Assembly (NCBI GenBank): GCA_026692885.1
Contig: JAPLNJ010001219.1
Span: 1 to 9,934, forward strand
Reading direction: 5' to 3'
From: Planctomycetota bacterium
Lineage (GTDB): Bacteria > Planctomycetota > Planctomycetia > Pirellulales > Pirellulaceae
Length of the DNA: 9,934 nucleotides
In this document: positions 5,321 through 9,934 of the stretch, piece by piece
Position numbering within the stretch: position 1 is the first letter of the stretch
How the letters are laid out: every line of letters begins with the position of its first letter
The notes under the pieces: model-generated
The model's input: the letters and a program-made list of their open reading frames with translations, nothing else
Database searches by the model: none
What the model was told of the DNA's origin: nothing
Translations under genes and position numbers: made by a program

Positions 5321-6360
5321 CGTGGCAACTCGCCGGGACGAGTCGCCACGGGGGCACCGTTGAAACCCTCATACGCGCTGAACTCGGCCCAGACGGGGAA
5401 GTGATCCGAGACCTCCAACGCCTGAGCTTCGCTCAGGCCGAACTCGGCCATCAAGTCCAGCACGCCCCACCGGCCGGTGTACTCGACAGTGGCCCGCCGA
5501 TCAAAGACGAGGTTGTCGTACATTTTGTTGCGACGCGTGTTGGTCGGCACGCCGGTGACGACGTGGGCAATATTCGGCAATTGGCCAAGCCTGCCCAAGT
5601 GGTACTCATCGGCGTTCAGATCGCCCAGTACGATCACGTCATCCTCGCCGCTGCCGTTCTGCTGGACGCTCACAAACACGTCGGCCATCGCGTTCAGTTC
5701 GGCCGTCGCTTCATCGGGTTCCGTATGGATGTCCACCAAGGTAAACGTGAAGGCCTGGTTGGGCGGCACGTCGCGAACGCGGAAACGAGCGACCAACGGC
5801 TCACGCTGGAACAGATCCTGCGGATCGGGCACGGTGTAGACGGAGCGCGGATCGACCTCGATGCGCGCCGTGTCGAAGATGAAGACGTATTGCTCCTTGC
5901 TGTTGGTGCGGCCCATCCGCGGCCCAATCACAAAGTCATAGCGAGCACCGTTGGCGTTGATCATCCGGACAAAGTTCGGCACGATGGTGTCCTCGGTCGA
6001 CCGGACTTCTTGAATCGCGACAAGGTCGAACCGGCGGATGACTTGGGTGAGCACGTCCATTACCGGCTGCTTCTTCATCTTGGAGACGCCGAAGACTTGG
6101 ATGTTGAACGAGGCGATTTTGATGGTCGGAGCGCGGCTGGTCCCAACCGGCGTGACCGGGTAGCCCGTGGCGGGTGCGTTGGGGTAGGCCGCAACCGGGG
6201 GACGCATGTCAGCCGGCGCCGAGGGACCTGTCGGCTGCTGCTGAGCCGACCGCGACTGGGCTTGCTGAGCGAGTTCCTTGAGGGCCGTCTGGGCATCGCA
6301 GCCCAACAGTCCCAGGGTGAGCAGAGCGACGAGACAACCCGAACGCAGAAACCGTTGCAT
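5314..6360 (-). CDS. DNase I-like endonuclease/exonuclease/phosphatase lipoprotein
   Basis: The 348-residue protein starts MQRFLRSGCLVALLTLGLLGC, a lipoprotein signal with the lipid-bearing Cys21. A Gln/Pro-rich linker (22-78) leads to an endonuclease/exonuclease/phosphatase domain (79-330). The active-site motifs are present in order: SFNIQVF (Asn86), AIQEVR (Glu118), TLVDIHTE (Asp210, His212), GDLNAD (Asp247, Asn249) and SDHFPV (Asp319, His320). Several stretches look specifically like DNase I rather than like general family members: KEQYVFIFDTARIEV, FQREPLVARF and MYDNLVF. It probably cuts DNA at the cell surface or in the periplasm, needing divalent metal. The start at 6358-6360 is fixed by an AAGGAGGT ribosome site five bases upstream. 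The gene is convergent with the beta-propeller gene, whose stop it overlaps, and is not close enough to the HEAT gene to be sure of an operon. Confidence 0.9.
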   Translation of the reverse strand: MQRFLRSGCLVALLTLGLLGCDAQTALKELAQQAQSRSAQQQPTGPSAPADMRPPVAAYPNAPATGYPVTPVGTSRAPTIKIASFNIQVFGVSKMKKQPVMDVLTQVIRRFDLVAIQEVRSTEDTIVPNFVRMINANGARYDFVIGPRMGRTNSKEQYVFIFDTARIEVDPRSVYTVPDPQDLFQREPLVARFRVRDVPPNQAFTFTLVDIHTEPDEATAELNAMADVFVSVQQNGSGEDDVIVLGDLNADEYHLGRLGQLPNIAHVVTGVPTNTRRNKMYDNLVFDRRATVEYTGRWGVLDLMAEFGLSEAQALEVSDHFPVWAEFSAYEGFNGAPVATRPGELPRY

Positions 6361-6380
6361 AGCGAACCTCCTTGTTCGCG
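6361..6380 (-). promoter_or_regulatory. Ribosome binding site inside a small hairpin loop
   Basis: In the mRNA of the DNase-like gene, AAGGAGGT (plus-strand 6366-6373) sits 5 bases before the ATG. The flanking GCGAA and TTCGC (plus-strand 6362-6366 and 6375-6379) are exact complements, so the core GGAGG would be shown in an 8-base loop on a 5-bp stem. It decides the start codon of the gene. A regulatory role is speculative. Confidence 0.6.
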
Positions 6381-6602
6381 AGGGGGCCAATTTCACTGGA
6401 TCCAAGCCCAAGGACTTGGGCGACGTGGGGCGGGAGAGTACCCGAAACAGGCGGGGACCGCCAGAGCAGCCGGCCGCACCCCACCGATCGGACGCGGGAA
6501 CCGGTTTGCAGAAGACCGGTCAACGTACGAGAAAAGTCGTCGCCGAATTTGCGAGAATTCGGGCCGCTGGCTCGTCCAACATCGGAAGTCTAACGACTTC
6601 CA

Positions 6603-7118
6603 CTACGAACCCGTTCCGGCGCCCCCGCCGAGCTGTTGGAGCGATTGCTGGGCCAATCGCGCCAGGCGCGGATCATGGCTGCTAGCAGCCTGCTGGAGTT
6701 GCGAGCGCGCTGCCGCCGCGGGCGGGCCGATCTGGCCCAAGGCCCAAGCGGCGCGTTGCCGCACAGCCGAATCCACCGGCCCGGAGAGCGCCCCTGCCAG
6801 CGCCGGAACAGCGGCTGCCGCGGGGGCTCCCAAGCGGCCCAGCAGAGTCGCGGCCCAGTAGCCGACGTCGCGGTTCTTGTCGGCCACCAACGCCGTGAGT
6901 GCGTGGAGATCCGCGGCGGCTGGCGGCCCAATGTCTTCCAAGGCGGCCACGGCCCACTCGCGGACCTCTTCCTCGTCATCCGCACAGGCCCGCACGAGCG
7001 CCACGGCCGCTTCCTGGGCTTCGGCGCCCAGGTGACACAACTGCTCCGCCGCTTGGCTCCGCTCGGCCAGGGAGACGTCGCGGAGCGTGGTGATCAGTCG
7101 AGCGATGTCGGTGGTCAT
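6603..7118 (-). CDS. HEAT-repeat (PBS-lyase-type) protein
   Basis: The 171-residue protein has no signal peptide or membrane segment and is built from short alpha-helical repeats. Visible units are LAERSQAAEQLCHLGAEAQE, then EEVREWAVAALEDIGPPAAA, then RDVGYWAATLLGRLGAPAAA, then SAVRQRAAWALGQIGPPAAA, and a final DPRLARLAQQSLQQLG. Each has the 'VRxxAAxALGxIGPxAxxA' signature of HEAT/PBS-lyase repeats. Such proteins act as binding scaffolds; no enzyme domain is attached, so the partner is unknown. The ATG at 7116-7118 has AGGAAG nine bases upstream. The downstream DNase-like gene is 242 bp away on the same strand and has its own strong ribosome site, so co-transcription is possible but not shown. 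The C-terminus (GGGAGTGS) is low complexity. Confidence 0.9.
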   Translation of the reverse strand: MTTDIARLITTLRDVSLAERSQAAEQLCHLGAEAQEAAVALVRACADDEEEVREWAVAALEDIGPPAAADLHALTALVADKNRDVGYWAATLLGRLGAPAAAAVPALAGALSGPVDSAVRQRAAWALGQIGPPAAAARSQLQQAASSHDPRLARLAQQSLQQLGGGAGTGS

Positions 7119-7179
7119 GTGTCAGTACTTCCTGGGCGGCTTAGGATCGGCGCATCAGTAAGCGGCATGGGGCGTCAGC

Positions 7180-7305
7180 GGCCTTGATCGTAAAGTTACG
7201 CAAAATGCTAGCAGCAGATCATCGTAACCCGACGCGTCAGCGAGGAAACGCCGCTCTTCCTCGCTGACGCGTCGGGTTACGATGCGCCACCTTGTGATCA
7301 AGGCC
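7180..7305. repeat. Nested palindrome with a perfect 27-bp hairpin
   Basis: The inner arms at 7221-7247 and 7257-7283 are perfectly complementary over 27 bp (ATCGTAACCCGACGCGTCAG continuing to GAGGAA) around a 9-base loop. Outer arms GGCCTTGATC at 7180-7189 and GATCAAGGCC at 7296-7305 frame it asymmetrically (31 and 12 bases). A direct repeat GGCGTCAGC flanks the whole at 7171-7179 and 7306-7314. The core resembles, from memory and unverified, the ACCCGACGCGT(C/A)AGCGAGG motif scattered in Pirellulales genomes. Confidence 0.88.
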
Positions 7306-7523
7306 GGCGTCAGCCTTCTGATTCCCCTCTCTTTCCCTCGTTCCCCAGGCGGACCTTGGGAACCCAGCCAGTGGTGATTCTAGAGCAAGGCTTCGCTGCG
7401 CAGCTAGAGCGGGCGACCGAACGCAAGAAAAAATCCATCCACGTTGATCTGGCGTCCCTTGGCGTCTTCATTTACTATCCCGCCCGCTTGCGGAAGAACG
7501 AGGTGGGTCTCCCTGGTTTCGTC

Positions 7524-7530
7524 AAGGAGG
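7524..7530 (+). promoter_or_regulatory. Ribosome binding site of the L,D-transpeptidase gene
   Basis: AAGGAGG lies six bases before GTG at 7537 and fixes that codon as the start, rather than an in-frame codon at 7444 that would put 31 polar and arginine-rich residues ahead of the membrane helix. Confidence 0.85.
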
Positions 7531-7536
7531 ACGAAC

Positions 7537-8739
7537 GTGGAAACAATCAAGACAGCAATCGTAGTTATGGTGCTACTGGGGATTCTGTACGGCGTCTATA
7601 TGGTGCTGAACAAGCCGAGCGAGGTGCCCCCTACATCAGAGGCGGCTTGGCAGATAGAAAACGCTGCCCCGCCCCAAGTCCAATTGGGCGAACCGACCAC
7701 GCTGGGTAGTCTGGCGTCAGGCCCGCCGGTTGGTACCGCGGGGGTAGCCGATCAACCGCTACCGAACGAGGCCCCGGCCCTCGAATATCAGAAGGCCACG
7801 GACGACACGATCGCCACCGACACGGGCGCGCCTTCGCGATTGCCGGTGCAGGAAGCCATCGCCCAACTGGACGGACCCCAGGCGCGGTTGGCGACGGCCA
7901 ATGTGACGGATTCTGGCAGGGAACTTGTCGCGACGCCCGTGGTCGGTCCGCGCAGCCGTGCTGGGACTGACGGCCCGCGCAACACGGGCTTGGAGTCAAC
8001 GAAGAGACTGACCATCAACGACGACGGCGATCTGCCTGGCCGACGGGCCTTCGACAGCGGCTGGCGCTCCGCCATCGCCCAGATGCAGAAGCAGGACTGG
8101 ACAGGCGCGCTGATGACCTTGTCGCTGTTCTACAACGATTCGGAGTTGAGCGGCGAGGAGCGGCAACGCCTGGTCGATCTGCTCGATCCGTTGGCGGGCA
8201 AAGTGATTTACTCATCCGAGCACACGTTGGCACGTCCGCATGTCGTTCGTGCTGGCGAGACGCTGGAGGAAGTGGCCCAACGCTATCGCTTGCCGGTCGC
8301 CCTGCTGCAGAACATCAACGGCATCGTCGATCCCCGCGCGTTGCAGCCGGGGTCCAGGTTGAAAGTCATTCCAGGGCCGTTCCGGGCCGAAATCGATTTG
8401 CCCAAGAGCGAATTGGCGATCTTCGTCGGCAAGTTCTACGCCGGTCGCTTCCCGGTCAGCATCGGCAACGACCCGCCTCCCAAGCCGGGCGAGTATGAGG
8501 TGCTCGCGATGCAGGCAGGACGCGACTATCAAGCCGTTAATGGTGCCCGCATTCCCGCCCGTGCTCCCGACAATCCTTACGGTTGCGTTTGGATCGATCT
8601 GGGCGATAATCTGTCGATCCACGGCAGCTCCGAATCGATTTCTTCCCAGGGCAGTACGGGCTGCATCAGCCTGACCGCCGCGGATGCGGCCGACGTGTTC
8701 GGCATTCTGACGCAGGGTTCGAAAGTCGGAATCCGGTAA
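7537..8739 (+). CDS. Membrane-anchored LysM / L,D-transpeptidase (YkuD) protein
   Basis: The 400-residue protein begins with a membrane helix (about 5-24, IKTAIVVMVLLGILYGVYMV). A long, low-complexity Pro/Ala/Thr-rich stretch (25-170) and a short helical part (171-222) follow. A LysM domain comes next (235-278: HVVRAGETLEEVAQRYRLP, LLQNINGI, LQPGSRLKVI), which binds peptidoglycan glycan. The C-terminal YkuD catalytic domain spans 284-400, with LAIFVGKFYAGRFPVSIG, NPYGCVWIDLG, His362 in IHGS and the nucleophile Cys376 in STGCISL. The enzyme would make 3-3 peptide crosslinks or attach proteins to the wall. The usual motif is S/T-H-G-C; here Thr374 takes the histidine place. The GTG start follows a strong AAGGAGG. 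It appears monocistronic, with a double hairpin after the stop. Confidence 0.92.
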   Translation: METIKTAIVVMVLLGILYGVYMVLNKPSEVPPTSEAAWQIENAAPPQVQLGEPTTLGSLASGPPVGTAGVADQPLPNEAPALEYQKATDDTIATDTGAPSRLPVQEAIAQLDGPQARLATANVTDSGRELVATPVVGPRSRAGTDGPRNTGLESTKRLTINDDGDLPGRRAFDSGWRSAIAQMQKQDWTGALMTLSLFYNDSELSGEERQRLVDLLDPLAGKVIYSSEHTLARPHVVRAGETLEEVAQRYRLPVALLQNINGIVDPRALQPGSRLKVIPGPFRAEIDLPKSELAIFVGKFYAGRFPVSIGNDPPPKPGEYEVLAMQAGRDYQAVNGARIPARAPDNPYGCVWIDLGDNLSIHGSSESISSQGSTGCISLTAADAADVFGILTQGSKVGIR

Positions 8740-8783
8740 AGCCAGCCGCGGGGAAACTCGTCGAAGCATGGAGCAGAACCACC

Positions 8784-8832
8784 GTAGGACGGATTTGCAA
8801 TCCGTCCCAGACGGAACGTAATTCCGTCCTAC
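8784..8832. repeat. Double hairpin of the GGACGGATT family
   Basis: Two adjacent hairpins, GGACGGAT-TTGCA-ATCCGTCC (8787-8807) and GACGGAA-CGTAA-TTCCGTC (8810-8828), are framed by GTAGGACGGA at 8784-8793 and its complement at 8823-8832. The sequence can therefore fold as two small stems or one larger one. It lies 44 bp after the L,D-transpeptidase stop and shares the GGACGGATT start with the palindrome at 2606. There is no T-run, so termination is only possible, not shown. Confidence 0.85.
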
Positions 8833-9079
8833 AGTGTGCCGTCGCCGGTACGCTTCTTCCGGCGGGCCTCCTTCCGCGGCAGGCTCTCACAGGCTCTCGG
8901 TCCGTGCCTTACGCCTGCCGGAACATGCCCCCGCGATACCCCCGTGGTGGGCCGCGCAAAACTGGGCAGAACAGAAGTGGAACTCTGGCCTGCCTCGCGA
9001 CACTGTTTTGCGCGGGCGCACCCCCGTGTGCTGCCCTGTGCCCTCTGTTGCGCGCTGGGGTCTCATGGTAAAAACGTGT

Positions 9080-9086
9080 AAGGAGG
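9080..9086 (+). promoter_or_regulatory. Ribosome binding site of pyrE
   Basis: AAGGAGG lies nine bases before GTG at 9096. An ATG at 9065 is in a different frame, so the GTG is the start. Confidence 0.85.
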
Positions 9087-9095
9087 ATTCCGACC

Positions 9096-9659
9096 GTGTA
9101 CGACAAGCAAGCCCTCATTGCACTCATTCGTCAACAGGCCCTGGAGTTCGGCGATTTCACGCTGGCCTCGGGCAAGCGGGCATCCTTCTACTTGGACTGC
9201 CGCAAAGTCACACTGGATTCCCGGGGCGCCAACCTGATCGCGGAAGGCATCCTGGAATTGCTGGGCGAACCACTGCCCGACGCGGTCGGCGGGATGGCCA
9301 TCGGAGCCGACCCGATCACGGCCGCCGTGATCACCGTGGCGGGGCGCCAGAACAAACCGCTGAAGGGCTTCATCGTCCGCAAGGAGGCCAAACTGCACGG
9401 CAAGGGCCGCGACGTGGAAGGCCCGGTGCAAGCCGGCGACACGGCCGTGATCGTCGAGGACGTGGTGACCACCGGCGGCAGTTCGTTGCAGGCGATCGAG
9501 AAAGTCGAGGCCGCCGGTCTGCAGGTGTTGGGGGTGATCGCCATCATCGATCGGCTGGAAGGTGGCCAGGAAGCGTTTGCCCAGCAGGGTTTTTCGCTGC
9601 GGACCCTGTTAACCATCCGGGACTTCGGCATCGAACCAGGAACCAGGAATAAGGAATAA
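9096..9659 (+). CDS. pyrE: Orotate phosphoribosyltransferase
   Basis: The 187-residue protein is a PRTase of the pyrimidine pathway: it joins orotate and PRPP to give orotidine monophosphate in the cytosol. Seen in order are an N-terminal helix, FGDFTLASGKRASFYLDCRK (about 19-38, the orotate-site hood typical of PyrE), a GGMAIGADP loop (64-72), FIVRKEAKLHGKGRDVEG (about 91-108, flexible catalytic loop with Lys and His) and the PRPP motif VIVEDVVTTGGSS (about 118-130). Length is normal. The GTG start at 9096 has AAGGAGG upstream. The last residues (EPGTRNKE) and the TAA stop are encoded inside a heptanucleotide repeat, so the original end of the gene may have been altered. No other pyrimidine genes are nearby. 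Confidence 0.95.
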   Translation: MYDKQALIALIRQQALEFGDFTLASGKRASFYLDCRKVTLDSRGANLIAEGILELLGEPLPDAVGGMAIGADPITAAVITVAGRQNKPLKGFIVRKEAKLHGKGRDVEGPVQAGDTAVIVEDVVTTGGSSLQAIEKVEAAGLQVLGVIAIIDRLEGGQEAFAQQGFSLRTLLTIRDFGIEPGTRNKE

Positions 9660-9687
9660 GGATGAAGGAATAAGGATGAAGGAACGA
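9632..9687. repeat. Heptanucleotide tandem repeat (8 units) over the pyrE stop
   Basis: From 9632 every seven bases begin with a GA-rich unit: (C)GAACCA, GGAACCA, GGAATAA, GGAATAA, GGATGAA, GGAATAA, GGATGAA, GGAACGA. The pyrE stop codon is the TAA of the fourth unit. Similar GGATGAA arrays are, from memory and unverified, frequent between genes in planctomycetes and other GC-rich bacteria, where they cause mis-called frames on the opposite strand. Confidence 0.9.
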
Positions 9688-9825
9688 CCGTTGATCCGTC
9701 CGGAGCTTTGCCTGCCGTTTTTTCCTATTAGCGTCCTTATCCCTTAGTAACGGCCGAAAAATAAACTCGGCATTTGCATTTCCGCCCCTCACTCCAACCC
9801 TCTCCCCGGACAGATTGTCCCACTT
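9688..9825. other. AT-richer intergenic stretch after pyrE
   Basis: No gene is seen. There is a T6 run at 9719-9724 without a good stem in front of it and a small dyad GCCGA/TCGGC at 9753-9757 and 9767-9771. A CCCTCACTCCAACCCTCTCCCC-like stretch at 9785-9806 resembles a repeat found between genes in many bacteria. GGACA-GAT-TGTCC at 9808-9820 lies next to the stop of the minus-strand gene and might be the end of an insertion sequence. Confidence 0.35.
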
Positions 9826-9934
9826 TTAAGCTGCCATTTCTTCCAGACTTACGTCACTTTGCGGCTGGTTGATTGGGGTCGGCCGTGCCTTCGCGATGGT
9901 CAATCCGTTATGTACCAGCACCAGCAGGCCAAGT
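9826..9934 (-). CDS. C-terminal end of an unidentified minus-strand protein, possibly a transposase
   Basis: Read on the minus strand, 36 codons are open from the window edge to TAA at 9826-9828, giving LGLLVLVHNGLTIAKARPTP, then INQPQSDVSLEEMAA. The hydrophobic start and the polar, acidic end look like a real protein C-terminus, and the composition matches coding DNA rather than the AT-richer bases beyond the stop. I cannot name the family. Position next to a small dyad and repeats suggests an insertion-sequence transposase, but this is inference only. Confidence 0.4.
   Translation of the reverse strand, partial: LGLLVLVHNGLTIAKARPTPINQPQSDVSLEEMAA

Larger units (their letters stand above)
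7119..7536. other. 418-bp divergent intergenic region
   Basis: It separates the HEAT gene (-) from the L,D-transpeptidase gene (+) and must hold both promoters, which I cannot place. It contains the nested palindrome at 7180-7305. A second hairpin, TTCCCCAGG-CGGA-CCTTGGGAA at 7341-7362, has one mismatch in nine pairs and lies in the leader of the transpeptidase gene. The rest (7363-7523) has open frames but no recognisable protein. Confidence 0.6.
8740..9095. other. 356-bp intergenic region before pyrE
   Basis: It contains the double hairpin at 8784-8832 and, further on, an 11-bp inverted repeat CCGCGCAAAAC at 8952-8962 with GTTTTGCGCGG at 9005-9015 around 42 bases. The promoter of pyrE must be in or near this stretch, but no clear boxes or attenuator with a T-run were seen. 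No gene is supported. Confidence 0.55.

Noticed and set aside
4972..6861. 629-residue open frame on the plus strand
   Set aside because: It is antisense to the DNase-like and HEAT genes and out of frame with the propeller gene, with no domain; a GC-rich shadow.
7444..7536. N-terminal extension of the L,D-transpeptidase
   Set aside because: It lacks a ribosome site and is arginine-rich; AAGGAGG precedes the GTG at 7537.
9688..9730. Intrinsic terminator after pyrE at the T6 run
   Set aside because: Only about three base pairs of stem can be formed before the T-run.
1..9934. tRNA, rRNA or riboswitch genes
   Set aside because: No cloverleaf, rRNA-like or known aptamer core was recognised by eye on either strand; a covariance-model search could not be run.

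Overview
The window looks like chromosomal DNA of a GC-rich planctomycete (Planctomycetota, probably order Pirellulales). This is inferred from four things: protein style (a ComEC-type MBL domain, a SUMF1-domain lipoprotein, a secreted beta-propeller, a LysM/L,D-transpeptidase and HEAT repeats as scattered single genes), frequent GTG starts, high GC, and intergenic gaps packed with short palindromic repeats. No search could be run, so the taxonomy is provisional.

Layout, left to right: the 3' part of a comEC/rec2-like gene (+, open at the left edge) converges on an ECF sigma factor gene (-) with only 5 bp between the stops. A gap of about 194 bp leads to an EamA/DMT-family membrane transporter (+). 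This converges, across a nested palindrome, on a SUMF1-domain lipoprotein (-). Upstream of the lipoprotein lies a repeat-filled region at 3649-4242 holding a 34-bp tandem palindrome array, a partial copy of the first palindrome, an 18-bp perfect palindrome and a 13-bp tandem/inverted array. An orphan, apparently decayed addiction-module antitoxin (+) follows and runs out of frame into a secreted beta-propeller protein (+). That gene overlaps by 7 bp the stop of a DNase I-like lipoprotein (-). Next come a small HEAT-repeat protein (-), an intergenic region with a 27-bp perfect hairpin, a membrane-anchored LysM/L,D-transpeptidase (+), a double hairpin of the GGACGGATT type, and orotate phosphoribosyltransferase pyrE (+). 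The pyrE stop codon lies inside a heptanucleotide repeat. At the right edge is the C-terminal end of an unidentified minus-strand gene, possibly a transposase.

The genes do not form an obvious pathway or operon; most appear to be transcribed alone, several as convergent pairs. The common theme is export: a DNA-uptake channel homologue, a transporter, two lipoproteins, a secreted propeller and a wall-crosslinking enzyme. I see no convincing new multi-gene system. The most unusual content is the intergenic DNA, which carries at least five unrelated repeat families in under 10 kb. The other points of interest are the decayed antitoxin, the true DNase I signature in a lipoprotein, the SUMF1 protein without the formylglycine cysteine pair, and a Shine-Dalgarno sequence displayed in a hairpin loop.
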